Assembly (NCBI GenBank): GCA_020055645.1
Contig: CM034546.1
Location: 86,924,001-86,988,000 of the forward strand
DNA: 64,000 bases
Origin: Tomocerus qinae
Taxonomy: Eukaryota > Arthropoda > Collembola > Entomobryomorpha > Tomoceridae
Direction of reading: 5' to 3'
The notes under the pieces are model-generated. The model was not told where the DNA came from, searched no databases, and worked only from the letters and a program-made list of their open reading frames with translations. The stretch's first letter is position 1, and each line of letters opens with the position of its first letter. Shown one piece after another: positions 33,070 to 45,313 of this stretch. The position numbers were made by a program, and so were the translations under genes.

Positions 33070-33180
33070 AGCAACTCGCACTTATACGAAAATGTCATTT
33101 TTTGTGCGAGTTTGTTGAAGCAACTCGCACTTATACGAAAATGTCGTGTTTTTGCAAGTTTGTCGAAGCAAATCGCTTTC
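32994..33180. repeat. 49-bp tandem repeat, about 3.7 copies, each with a hairpin
   Basis: Each unit contains GTGCGAGTTTG...CAACTCGCAC, an 8-bp stem. Units start at 32997, 33046 and 33095, with a decayed fourth. The array interrupts the upstream open frame. Confidence 0.8.
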
Positions 33181-33482
33181 ATAATTTTTAAGACTGCTGA
33201 TTTAAAAATAAATTTTAAATGTTTAATTTTTGAGTGTTTTGTATTTTATTTATTTGTGTGCTACTTTACAATGTTTAAATCCTGCTCTTCAACCATCTCC
33301 TAGTCCTTAGTCATTACTCAATACATTGCGCCATTATGTCCGCTAGTCCACTTGATTAGACACAGTGTGCACTCTTTCACTAGGTACGCATATACCTCGG
33401 TGAGCCGAGTCGAGCGAGAGCTTTCATTGTGTTGTTATCTTTTAATCCTATTGTTCTCGAGGTCTATTCAGAAAACTAAAAT

Positions 33483-35721
33483 GAATATCCTAATACAGCT
33501 TTAGTACAGAGTTTCTTAAGATATACAGCCCAGTTTCCTACCACTAATCCAAACGAGATTTGTGTTTTAGTTTCAGCACCAACTGGTAAAGCAGCGTTCA
33601 ATGTATTTGGAATGACACTACACAGCACATTTCATTTACCAGCTAACCAGGCAAGCAATGACAAGAATATGTGCGACCTTAATGCGGATGAAGCAAGCAC
33701 ATTAAAGGCAAAGTTAATTGGAACAAAGTTATTTATTATCGATGAGATTTCAATGGTCAGCGTTCGGCAGTTTTATCAAATTGATCAAAGACTAAATCAA
33801 ATATTTCATCCGCAACAACCGTTTGGAGGAAGATCTATTATAGTTGTTGGTCACTTTCGTCAACTACCCCCAGTTTTAGCATTTCCTGTATTTACAATCC
33901 CAAAGCAGTCCCCTATGGGATTGTGTGTTGGTAACTATTTATGGAACAAAATTGAACTATACGAAATCGATGAAATTATGCGCCAGAAAGGGGAATTTGA
34001 ATTCTGTAAAGCCCTAAATAATATGGCCGAAGGTTGTATGGACCCAGAAGATATAGCCCTGTTGAGGTCCAGAGAAATTAGTGCCGACAACCAACCTCCT
34101 CCGGATGCAATAAGATTATTTGAAAGTAATGCTGCATGCCAAAAGTATAACTCGGTGGTTCATGAATCGCTTAATACTGAATGGACAATATCCACTGCAT
34201 ATGACAAAATAGAAGGTGATGTAGTTTTGTCTTGCTGTAAATACAATAATATATTTATTTTTAATTTGTAGATTTTAACGTGTAACGATTCAATTGTAGT
34301 TTTCAAAGTTACGAAAAGGAAATCTTTTTTATTTATTTTTTAAGATTTGACGTCAAACGATATTATTTAATTTTGGAGACATTTGAATTCAATTTTACGA
34401 ATTTACAGGTTATGGAAGTGAGGCACAAAAGAAAAAGCAACAAGAATTTGCAAGAACTCTAGAAAGGGATAAAACGGATGGATTACCATATGAAACCCGA
34501 CTACAAGTAGGAGCTGAGTACTTTGTCACCACAAACATAGATGTTCAAGATGGGCTATTTAATGGTTCAACTGGTAATTTGAAAATGATCGAATATGGTT
34601 ATACTGCCAATAATGTTCGTGTCCCAACGTGTGTGTGGATAGATTTCCGAAATCCTTTAATTGGCAGTGCCAGCAGAGCAAAAACAAAATCCTATCAATT
34701 ACGTAAAAACATTGATCCGAAATGGGTTTCAATCAGAAGAATCTCTCGAAATCTTAGTCGTAATCGAAATCATGGAGGTCTTCAAATTATAAGGACCCAA
34801 ATACCTTTAGTGGGTGCAAACGCGATGACAATAACAAAGTCACAAGGGTCTTCTATTCCCACCGTAGTTGTTGACGTCAGTCCTGGACCAAGAAGAAAAC
34901 TTAGAAGAGAATGGCTTTATGTTGCCTGCAGTAGAGCAATGTCTTTAGCTGGTCTATTCATTGATGGAAAATTTGAACCCCCTAACGCGCCTCGTCATAA
35001 TGATCCAGTGAGTTTAGAAATGGAAAGGCTAAGAACTAAACCAGTGAAGTTTTCTCTGAAATTTTTACAGGACTATGATAATAAATATGAAAAAATATTT
35101 TTTCACAATATCCAGTCCTTTATGGCACATCATTTGGACATTGCGGGAGATCAATGTGCCATGAGTAGTAATATTCTTTCTTTCGTGGAACCCCATACAG
35201 TTTCCACTGACCATTTGAATATCCCAACATACCACTGTGTTCATAGGACTGATTCGGAGCACGGGAGAAACTCTGAAGGCGCGCTTATTTTTTCAAAAAC
35301 TATGATGCTTCCACACTCGTTTACGACAATAACGGATATTACTGAAAAACGAGGACACTGCATTTTTGTAAAATGGAATGCATCTGGTGTAAATCTTATT
35401 ATGACTTATAAATCTCCTAAGTATACAAAGACAAAGTTTGTATCTAGGCTTGATGGCTTGCTATCTACCATAGCTGAGAAAGTCGTCATATTTGGAGATG
35501 TAAACATAAATATCCAAGATGAGAATGAATGTATTTTAAATGTTTTCCGTAAATATAATTTAAAAAGTAATCTCGACACAGCTCACTCTACTACCGATGG
35601 AGGGAGTCACATTGATATTTGCTTTTCTAACTTTGATGATTTAACAGCTTGGTGTTATGAAGGATATTATAGCTACCACAAGGCATTTTGTATTGTGTGG
35701 CCGAAGTCTGGATTACAATGA
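33483..35721 (+). pseudogene. Helentron-type PIF1-like helicase fused to an apurinic-endonuclease-like domain (spliced, 5' part missing)
   Basis: Two exons (33483-34215 and 34409-35721) are joined by an AAG|GTGATG...TTTACAG intron that restores phase. Helicase motifs: SAPTGKAAFNV (Ia), LFIIDEISMV (II), IVVGHFRQLPPV (III; normally GDxxQLPP, here His replaces Asp), NAMTITKSQGSS (V) and WLYVACSRAMSL (VI). The Walker A loop would lie just upstream of 33483, where the frame is closed. The C-terminus is an endonuclease/exonuclease/phosphatase fold: HNIQSF, FVEPHT (Glu), IFGDVNIN (Asp, Asn), HIDICFSN (Asp) and YSYHKAF (His). A helicase followed by such a domain is the diagnostic arrangement of Helentrons. 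No Rep domain is present in the window, so this copy is not autonomous. Confidence 0.8.
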
Positions 35722-36139
35722 TGAGTCAGTTAACTCTATTGAAAATGTAATTTCTACATACAAATAATAATAATGCAGCTCATTTACTAATAATTGAATA
35801 TAATATAACGTGAATACTATAAACCTACCTAAAACGTGTTACCTATAAAGTTAATAAAATTTTATTTATTGTAATGTTTCCAAGCAAGCCCGTGGTTTAC
35901 TGATATTTAGATATCAACTGCCAGGTTGATATCAAATTTGAATTCTAATGATAACTGATTGTGGCGGAATACATGTGCTACCGTGCTACCATATGCAATA
36001 AGCAAATTTGAAACCAGTTATGTCGTTCCAAAAATATGTGTTCATATTATTATCGAAGGACAACCAGACCACCAGAAAAATTTTTTTAATCTTCCACTTC
36101 GATCCTGCGTATACGCCTGTTTGCCAACAGTTTATTAAT
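35722..36139. other. 3' flank of the Helentron gene with an inverted copy of 22710-22860
   Basis: Sequence 35930-36075 (GCTACCATATGCAATAAGC and neighbours) is the reverse complement of 22710-22860 at roughly 75% by eye. The two arms bracket the BEL element and the Helentron gene. No gene. Confidence 0.5.
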
Positions 36140-36217
36140 CATTACATCATTATTCTCTACCAAAAATGTGCACGGGGCCCCCTTTACTCAGACGAGCTGT
36201 TACGGCTTGCTGTAGGT
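36140..36217 (-). mobile_element. Family H fragment (start end only)
   Basis: GAGCTGTTACGGCTTGCTG followed by TAGGTTT is the reverse complement of the family H start block. The rest of that element is absent. Confidence 0.6.
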
Positions 36218-36539
36218 TTGAGATATCTCAAAAAATTTTGACCAGAAGGTAAATACTTACATTAGGGAATGTAAATCCTGAGAGCAGTTGGCCCTTAGCC
36301 TGCCTCGAATGTCTTCCTATGAAAAATTAATAATTTGTTCATATCATAGATTGTTTGTCTTGGTCTCCATAAATTGTAAGCACTAAACTGCTTGCTACTT
36401 GCTAAATAGTTATACAAAACAGAAAAGCAACCAACCACGCCTAAACAGGTTTCTCTTTCCTCTATCAATCAAATGCAAGTCAAGTCCCAATGATCTCAAG
36501 TATGTAGATCTTTAGAAATATCGTATAATAGTATAGATA

Positions 36540-37147
36540 CACTCTTAAAACATACCGTTAAAAATCCAGACCGTAAACCTTAAAGTGTTAAATCTAATAA
36601 ATATTTTAGTCAAATTTAAAATTCGGGGTTGTTAGTTTTACCAAGATGAGCACTGTAACATATTTTACAGTATTTTGTGTAACATTTACATGCCAGACAA
36701 CGTTAACGGATCATGTAACTTTTTACCAGCTGAACTAGTAAATTTTACTATTTTAGTTAGTAAATTTGACTATCCACAATAAAAGTGAGGTAAATACTCA
36801 ACGAGTCACATTAGGACATCATGGTTGGATGGATAGTCCTAGGATTTCAATATCGGCAGGTCGAGTGACGAATACTGGTTAATTTTTTGAACTTTTTTGT
36901 AGTCTTTTTTGGTCTCAAATGAAAGCTAAGAATTAGCAAAATTTTTTAAAAATAATTTTAAACCTGTACGATTAGTACTTTAGTTGATATTAGCAAAACC
37001 ATTTTACAGTATTTCCTGTTAAAAACATTTACATGATTGAAAAACGTTAATTTGACATGAGAATGTGTATACCAAAAGTATCATGCGATCTGACATGATA
37101 TTGTGTTGTTTTCAACACAATATCATGTTATTATTTTTTACTGTGTA
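36540..37147. repeat. Possible non-coding element starting ACTCTTAAAA
   Basis: Begins ACTCTTAAAACATACCG like the 29877 element and ends near ATTTTTTACTGTGTA. Contains two diverged copies (about 36655 and 37000) of ATTTTACAGTATTT...CATTTACATG, and an ATGATATTGTGTTG palindrome near 37100. Boundaries are uncertain. Flanking 36218-36539 and 37148-37709 show nothing nameable. Confidence 0.3.
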
Positions 37148-37709
37148 GGTATGTACCTTCTTAATTTGCTCATAAATATCCTCATGCATTGCATTATGGT
37201 TATTGATTCATTGAATTGAAACCAAATATCTTGCATCCTATTTGTGAAGTATATACTACTTTATATACCAAACGCCTACCTTCTAGCATAAGAATGTTAA
37301 AAATATACTGAATTGAATCTATTAGTAGTATGAAGTAGTAAGGATTAATATTGTTGATTACTATTCATCTTTGCTTCTCCCTTGTACAGATCCCAGTTCA
37401 ATAGTACGACTTCATAACAGTAGATTTAGATATTGTATCCACAAACATCGTTAATCATGTAACTGCATGTCCTTTGAATGCAAAAGCATTTACTTTACTG
37501 CTACAAGAGTTAAATAAAGAGACATACTGAGCATAATCTAGGGGACTTTCTAGCATCTGAGCATACACTAAATAGTACACTCATATCGTAGAAAAAGTAT
37601 TATAATAAAATACTATGTTATATTAACTATTAACTAATGCATGTATATGAATCGAATTCTCATTGCAATACAAAGTGCAACACAAAGTACATCACTTACA
37701 TCAGAAAAA

Positions 37710-39176
37710 CCTATAGCAAGCCGTAACAGAAGCTCGCCGGAGTAAAGGGGACCGTGTGCACATTTTTGGTAGAATAATAGTAGAAATAAATTAAATTTGA
37801 TTATAAAAGTAACCAGAAGTCTAATTTGATCAATATTGACCTTAGTTCATAATAAAACCTACAGCAAGCCGTAACAGAAGCTCGCCTGAGTAAAGGTTAC
37901 CGTGTACACATTTTGGTAGACGAAAAGTCGCACGTAACACAAAACCGAACGTACGGATTTTGATCAAGCTTTCAGAATTGAGTCTTTATATATGTAGCTA
38001 CGACATATTAAAAATTCAGACATTGATATTATAAGGAAACGAAACTATATCAATTGAAAAATCAACAGAAAATCACAATAGATAACTGTTGACTATGAAA
38101 ATCAACAGAAAATCAGAATTGATTAATGCTGAATATCAAAATCAACAGAAAATCAAATTTGATTAATCTTTACTATCAAAATCAACACAAAATCAAAATC
38201 GATGAATGTTGACTATAAAAATCAACATAAATTCAAATTAAATTTGGTAGAAGCGGAGTGAAATATTTTATACTTTCAGTCTAACAATTTATAGGAAACG
38301 CAATTGAACTTTTTAATGCCCATTTTTCACTTTGACTATCAAAATGAAGACAAAGTGAGCGCACGGCATCTCAGCAACCAATGGACCGATTTGCCCGAAA
38401 ATCAATAGAGATAGGTATGGTTTTTGCCAAGTTTAATTAATATCCGTCATTGCATTCGAAAGTTATCGCGGGTACGGACGGACGGACGGACAGCCTGTGC
38501 GATTCTATAAGCTGCCTTATTCAGGCGAGCTAAAATTGATTAATGTTGACTGTGAAAATAAACACAAATTCAAAATTGATAATTGTTGACTATAAAAATC
38601 AACATAAATTCAAAATTGAATAATTTTGACTATGAAAATCAACATTAAATCAAAATTGATAATGTTGACTATGAAAATCTAAAGAGAATCAAAATCGGTC
38701 AATATTAATAATGAAAATCAATAGAAATTGGAATAATGCAAGTTTGACTATAAAATTGAATATAAATGCGAAATAGATTTATTTCCGTCCTCTTATAGTT
38801 ACTTTCCGGTTTTATTTGCTTTACTACAAAATCTTAAATTTGGTAGAAGCGGAGTGAAATATTTTATACTATCCCGCTAACAATTTATAGGAAACGCAAT
38901 TGAACTTTTTAATGCCCATTTTTCACTTTGACTATCAAAATGAAGACAAAGTGAGCGCGCGGTATCTCAGCAACCAATGGACCGATTAGCCCCAAAATCA
39001 ATAGGGATCGTCAGTGGTCCATATACATTGTTTCTGCCTAGTTTGGTCAATATCCGTCTTTGCGTTCGAAAGTTATCGTGGGTACGGACGGACGGACGGA
39101 CGGACGGACGGACGGACGGACGTACGGACGGACAGACTGTGCGATTCTATAAGCTGCCTTATTCAGGCGAGCTAAA
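37710..39176 (+). mobile_element. Family H element (outer), interrupted by another copy
   Basis: Start block CCTATAGCAAGCCGTAACAG at 37710, and end block with GGACGGACGGACGGACG and terminal hairpin half GGCGAGCT at about 39172. After 38534 the outer element resumes with 40-bp repeat units and a conserved 3' block (GAAGCGGAGTGAAATATTTT ... CCAATGGACCGATT). A further start block follows immediately at 39179, so elements sit end to end. Confidence 0.65.
37858..38534 (+). mobile_element. Family H element nested in the 37710 copy
   Basis: Complete small copy from CCTACAGCAAGCCGTAACAG to the hairpin end GGCGAGCTAAAA, with five 40-bp units inside. It lies in the outer copy within A-rich sequence and leaves no target duplication. 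Confidence 0.65.
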
Positions 39177-39178
39177 AA

Positions 39179-39270
39179 CCTACAGCAAGCCGTAACAGAA
39201 GCTCGCCTGAGTAAAGGGGACCGTGTGCATATTTTTGGTAGAATAATAGTAGAAATAGATCTACTATGAA
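39179..39270 (+). mobile_element. Family H start block, truncated
   Basis: CCTACAGCAAGCCGTAACAG and the following conserved 60 bp, then unrelated AT-rich sequence to about 39590. Confidence 0.55.
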
Positions 39271-39590
39271 AGAATTAAAAAGTGAGACTCCCATATGATA
39301 ATAGCTCCGTCTTTACCGTACATCTTGAATTCATGTAAAACACAAACTTGCATACCGAATAAAATGCAGCGCGACTAAAATATGCTATGTGTTATGTGAA
39401 GTATGTTCAATGGTCAATGTTGAATATCATTATAGATCAATGTTGATTATCATTATAGTAATAGCAATTCATGTACCTTTTAACATCAACCTACGACTTG
39501 AAAATTTTTACTGAATGTTCATATCATAGTTAGAACGAACCTTAAATGATCATTTTCATAACGATCGGTTTCTTAAAATCGTTTTGTGAT

Positions 39591-40325
39591 TTTTAGGTCG
39601 CCTTAATAAGGCAGCTTATAGAACCGCACAGTCTGTCCGTACGTCCGTCCGTCCCCACGATAACTTTCGAACACAAAGACGGAAGTTAACCAAACTTGGC
39701 AAAAACAATACCTATGGACTACTGACGATCCCTATTGATTTTGGGGGAAATCGGTCCATTGGTTGCTGAGAAACCGCGCGCTCACTTTGTCTTCATTTTG
39801 ATAGTCAAAGTGGAAAATGGCCATTAAAAAAGTTCAATTGCGTTTCCTATAAATTGTTAGCCAGATAGTATAAAATATTTCACTCCGCTTCAACCAAATT
39901 TGTGATTTTACAATAAAGCAAATGAAACCGGAAAATAACTATTAGAGGACGGAAATAAATCATATTTTCTTTCAATTTAATAGTCAAATTTACATTTTTC
40001 GATTTTCTTTTAATTTTTATACACAATATAATATAATATTAATCAATTTTGATTTTCTATTGCTTTTGATAGTCAAAATTAATCTATGTTGACTTTCTGT
40101 GGCATTTGATAGTCAAAATCAATCTATTTTGACTTTCTATTGATTTTCATAGTCAACATTTATCTATTTTGACTTTCTGTTGGTCTTCATAGTCAACATT
40201 TATCTATTTTGACTTTCTGTTGGTCTTCATAGTCAGCTTTTATCTATTTTGTCTTTCTGTTGGTCTTCATAGTCAACTTTTATCTATTTTTGACTTTCCG
40301 TTGGTCTTCATAGTCAACATTTATC
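39591..40325 (-). mobile_element. Family H element, end block and 40-bp array, interrupted at 40325
   Basis: Minus-orientation end block (AGGCAGCTTATAGAACCGC, CCGTCCGTCC), conserved 3' block, then 40-bp units (core CATAGTCAACATTTATC). At 40325 the array breaks at CAGGGCCGG and equivalent units resume at 45314. Confidence 0.6.
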
Positions 40326-40520
40326 CAGGGCCGGAAAAATGGGGGGGCGAGCGGGGCGACGGCACCGGGCATCAAGCTCAAGGGGGCAGCAAAATGCACG
40401 AAAAAAATTATTTTTTTCCGCCCATTTAAAATATACATTAGTATTCCAAAGAAACTATAATAAAAAATCATTTCTCGGAAACAAATACCACTAATTAGTT
40501 TATTTCCCTTTTACTATCAA
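40326..40520. repeat. GC-rich hAT-like terminal sequence, inverted copy at 42600-42790
   Basis: CAGGGCCGGAAAAATGGGG followed by GGCGAGCGGGGCGACGGC and AAATGCACGAAAAAAATT. The same 195 bp occur inverted at 42600-42790 with few changes. CAGGGCCGG resembles hAT termini. Confidence 0.65.
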
Positions 40521-41194
40521 ATAGGTTACAGCCTTAAGAGAAAGTGGGTGAAAAACTTAGTGAGGGCCGGTGAGGTTTTAGCTCGCCTGAATAAGGCAGC
40601 TTATAGAATCGCACAGTCTGTCCGTACGTCCGTACGTCCGTCCGTCCCCACGATAACTTTCGAAAGCAATGACGGATCTTGACCAAACTTGGCAAAAACA
40701 ATGCCTATGGACCACTGACGATCCCTATTGATTTTGGGGCTAATCGGTCCATTGGTTGCTGAGATACCGCGCGCTCACTTTGTCTTCATTTTGATAGTCA
40801 AAGTGAAAAATGGGCATTAAAATGTTCAATTGCGTTTCCTATAAATTGTTAGTTGGATAGTATAAAATATTTCACTCCGCTTCTACCGAATTTAAGATTT
40901 TATAGTAAAAGCAAATAAAACCAGAAGTAACTATAAGAGGACGGAAATAAATCTATTTCGCATTTATATTCAATTTTATAGTCAAACTTGCATTATTCCA
41001 ATTTCTATTGATTTTCATTAATAATATTGACCGATTTTGATTCTCTTTAGATTTTCATAGTCAACATTATTCAATTTTAATTTAATGTTGATTTTCATAG
41101 TCAAAATTATTCAATTTTGAATTTATGTTGATTTTTATAGTCAACAATTATCAATTTTGAATTTGTGTTTATTTTCATAGTCAGCATTAATCAA

Positions 41195-41871
41195 TTTTAG
41201 CTCGCCTGAATAAGGCAGCTTATAGAATCGCACAGTCTGTCCGTCCGTCCGTCCGTACCCACGATAACTTTCGAATGCAATGACGGATATTAATTAAACT
41301 TGGCAAAAACCATACCTATGGACTGGTGACGATCTCTATTGATTTTCGGGCAAATCGGTCCATTGGTTACTGAGATGCCGTACGCTCACTTTGTCTTCAT
41401 TTTGATAGTCAAAGTGAAAAATGGGCATTAAAAAGTTAAATTGCGTTTCCTATAAATTGTTAAAATGATGGTATAAAATATTTCACTCCGCTTCTACTAA
41501 ATTTATTTTGAATTTATGTTTCATCGATTTTGATTTTCTATTGATTTTGATAGTAAAGATTAATCAAATTTGATTTTCTGTTGATTTTGATATTCAACAT
41601 TAATCAATTTTGATTTTCTGTTGATTTTCATAGTCAACAATTATCTATTTTGATTATCTGTTGATTTTTCAAATGATATAGTTTCGTTTCCTTATAATAT
41701 CAATGTCTGAATTTTTAATACGTCGTAGCTACATATATAAAGACTCAATTCTGAAAGCTTGATCAAAATCCGTACTTTCGGTTTTGTGTTACATGCGACT
41801 TTTCGTCTACCAAAATGTGTACACGGTAACCTTTACTCAGGCGAGCTTCTGTTACGGCTTGCTGTAGGTTT
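41195..41871 (-). mobile_element. Family H element
   Basis: TTTTAGCTCGCCTGAATAAG to GGCTTGCTGTAGGTTT; includes (CCGT)n, the conserved 3' block and five 40-bp units. Inserted into the array of the copy beginning at 40577. Confidence 0.6.
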
Positions 41872-42787
41872 TTATGATGCCCGGGCAAACGCTATTTTGA
41901 TGCCCCCTTTTACTAACCTTAATGTCACTTCAGATTTTAAGAACAGGAAATTTGTCGCACAAACTTAGGTTAAACTAGGGTACAAATACAAATAGAAAGC
42001 CATTTTTAAAGCTGACACCATGCGTATCAGCAAACCTGCAGTGTTTCAATCAAGCTATTGCACGACTTGTTATATGAATCGTTACATCCATTGTCAATTA
42101 TTTTAAGTTTTTAAATCATATTACCTATCAGGGAAAGGATATAACCTTTTTATTTGTGTTTGTGGACATGTCAGATTTCAATCGAGCTATTGCACTACTT
42201 TATACAATGAAAAGATCTGACGTTACGTCGATTTTTGGTTATGTTAACCTGTTCAGCAATGTGGCACATCATGTTACCTGCTGAACACGGTTTTACACGA
42301 CGTTGTATGATACCCAGAACCAAAGTTACGCCAATTTTTAGTAAAATTTGATCTTTAAACCCCTCCCCTGCTCAGGGGGTGTGACCGATCTTGCTCATTT
42401 GCAAACTCTGTTTTACTTTTTACTTCAAAAAGCTACCTTGAAATTTTGAAGTGCCTAGTTTAAACCGTTCGAAGGCTATCGTGAACAGGGATTAAGGACG
42501 GACAGACAGACACAGGAATAGTATTCGTATAAAGAGAAAAAAAAACTTTTCTGAATAATGATCATTGTTAGAAACAAGTTAAAATCGGATTGCGTGATTG
42601 ATAGTAAAAGGTAAATAAACTAATTAGTGGTATTTGTTTCCGAGAAATGCTTTTTTATTATAGTTTCTTTGGAATACTAATGTATATTTTAAATGGGCGG
42701 AAAAAAATAATTTTTTTCGTGCATTTTGCTGCCCCCTTGAGCTTGATGCCCGGTGCCGTCGCCCCGCTCGCCCCCCCCAATTCCCCG

Positions 42788-42958
42788 GCCCTCAACCCAA
42801 ACCGTCTCAACCCAAACCGTATCAACCAAACCGTCTCACCCAAACCGTCTCAACCAAAACCGTTTCAAACCAAACCGTCTCACCCCAAACCGTCTCAACC
42901 CAAACCGTCTCAACCCAAACCGTCTCAACCCAAACCGTCTCAACCTAAACCGTCTCAA
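42788..42958. repeat. 15-bp tandem repeat, about 11 copies
   Basis: Units AACCCAAACCGTCTC and close variants. Open in several frames because of the period. Confidence 0.9.
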
Positions 42959-43137
42959 CATGAGCGTCTTAACGCATGGTGTCAGCTTTAAAATTGGCTT
43001 TCTATTTGTATTTGTAATCTAGTTTAACCTAAGTTTGTGCGACAAATTTCCTGTTCTTAAAATCTGAAGTGACATTAAAGTTAGTAAAAGGGGGCATCAA
43101 AATAGCGTTTGCCCGGGCATCATAAAACCTACAGCAA

Positions 43138-45299
43138 GCCGTAACAGAAGCTCGCCTGAGTAATGGGGACCGTGTGCACATTTTTGTTAATCAATTGTGG
43201 AGATAATTATGATTTTGATTAATAAAGTGAACACTAATTCAAATTAGGCTAGTATAATTCATAATCCAAAATTAAAACCAACAAAAGATCAAAATAGAAT
43301 GATTTTGACTATCAACATCATCGAAAAGCGAAATTAATTAATATTGATTATCAAAATCAAAAGAAAATCAAAATTTATTAATTTTGAGTATCAAAATCGA
43401 CATAAGTTCAAAATTGGTTAATGTTGACTATGAAAATCAACATAAAATCAAATTTGTTTTATGTTGACTATGAAAATCAGCAATAAATCAAAATTGATTA
43501 ATGTTGACTATAAAAATCAACATAAAATTAAAATTGATTAATGTTGACTATGAAAATCAGCATTAAATCAAAAATGATTAATGTTGACTATGAAAATCAA
43601 CATAAAATCAAAATTGATTAATGTTGACTATGAAAATCAACATAAAATTAAAATTGATTAATGTTGACAATGAAAATCAACATAAAATTAAAATTGGGTA
43701 ATGTTGAGTATGAAAATCAATACAAAATCAAAATTGATTAATGTTGAGTATGAAAATCAGCATAAAATCAAAATTGATTAACTTTGACTATGAAAATCTA
43801 AAAAGAATCAAAATCGATCAACATTAATTATCAAAATTAATAGAAATTGGAAAATGCAAGTTTGACTTTAAAATTGAATACAAATGCGAAATAGATTTAT
43901 TTCCGTCCTCTAATAGTTATTTTCGGGTTTTATTTGCTTTACTATAAAATCTTAAATTTGGTAGAAGCGGGGTGACATATTTTATACTATCCCGCTAACA
44001 ATTTATAGGAAACACTACAATTGAACTTTTAATGTCCATTTAATGCCAATTTTTCATTTTGAATATCAAAATGAAGACAAAGTGAGCGCACGGCATCTCA
44101 GCAGCCTATAGACCGATTTGAACCAAATTGAATAGGGTTCGTCAGTGGTCCGTAGGAATTGTTTTTAGCTCGCCTGACGAGCTATATAGAATCGCACAGT
44201 CTGTCCGTCCGCGCGATGAAACTACACCAAGTTTGTCCCCACGATAACTCTCGAAGGAATTGACGGAATTTGATCAAACTTGGCAAAAACGCTGTCTATG
44301 GGCTTGTGACGATCCCTATTGATTGTTGGCAAAATATGTCAAACGGTTCGCAAATAACAGCCGAAAAAATATGCTATTTAATCTTCGGTGTTACTGTTGA
44401 TTGCCATAATGCCGCTTTTATTGAAAACTTGTTGAAATATTTGTAATGGTTATAAAACACAGACCAAAATAAATCTGTATGCTTGTCAAACATGAATTTC
44501 TGCTCTTATATAACTTGGATTAATATAGTATTAAATGTCAAATTATTGGTTAACATATTCAACCTACAAATTGTCCATTTTATTCTGCTTGCTTTTAATA
44601 GGTAATTTTATAGTCGCAATAAACGTTTCTACTTAAAACTGATCCTGTTAGTGGAAATTAAAAATGGTAGTAAAACATTTGAGTGATTCTAAATTAGAGT
44701 TTTTTCAATAGTAAGAACAATAATGCGATTTTTTGTTTATTAAAACTGCTTCCAGCTGTCGAAAAACGAGGGTACGAAAGATTAAATTGAAAATTTAGAT
44801 GTGCTTTTGTTTAACAAAGCATGACGATTTCATTTGGTAGACAATATTATTCCATTATTGTACACAGGCGTTTTAGCTCACCTCAATAAGGAATTTTGAT
44901 AGTCAACATTAATCGATTTTGATTTTCTGTTGATTTTGATAATCAACATTAATCGATTTTGATTTGCTGTTGATTTTGATAATCAACATTAATCAATTTT
45001 GATTTTCTGTCGATTTTCATAATCAACGTTTATCTACTTTGATTTACCATTTTTTTGGATGGTCAACATTCATCTATTTTGATACTCAATGTTATCAATA
45101 AATATCAAAATGAACCAATTTCTATTATTCTATCAAAGGCACGGTCCCCTTTTCTCAGGCGAGCTTCTGTTACGGCTTGCTGTAGGTTTTTACAAGTTTG
45201 GTCAACTTCCTCCGTTGTTGCATTCAGAAATTACAGTGTTGGCGAACGGACGGACGGACTGTGCGGTTCTATAAGCTGCCTTATTCAAGAGAGCTAAAA
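43138..45299 (+). mobile_element. Family H element split by a nested copy
   Basis: Start block at 43138, about fifteen 40-bp units (43300-43850) and the conserved 3' block. It is interrupted after GGAATTGTTTT at about 44162 and resumes at about 45188 with ACAAGTTTGGTCAACTTC up to the end block at 45299. The interrupted sequence matches uninterrupted copies, which proves the nested insertion and shows insertion inside a T run without duplication. Confidence 0.75.
44163..45187 (-). mobile_element. Family H element nested in the 43138 copy
   Basis: TTTTAGCTCGCCTGACGAGC to GCTTGCTGTAGGTTT. A partial internal end block near 44872 suggests an older nested fragment. Little of the 40-bp array remains (44890-45060). 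Confidence 0.7.
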
Positions 45300-45313
45300 C
45301 CTCACCGGCCCTG

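Larger units (their letters stand above)
40563..45313. repeat. Large imperfect palindrome (about 4.7 kb) built of mirrored family H elements
   Basis: Left tip GAGGGCCGGTGAGGTTTT (40563) is mirrored by AAAACCTCACCGGCCCTG (ending 45313). Moving inward, both arms hold a family H element (minus at 40577-41871, plus at 43138-45299) and then the same roughly 150-bp segment (41872-42022 and 42975-43137, with GCCCGGGCAAACGC and GACACCATGCGT blocks). The loop, 42023-42974, contains an inverted hAT-like end and a 15-bp array. Later insertions at 41195 (left arm) and 44163-45187 (right arm) break the symmetry. Confidence 0.65.

Noticed and set aside
39079-39130. (ACGG)n tract as an independent microsatellite locus
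   Set aside because: It occurs at the same place in most family H elements, so it is part of the element.
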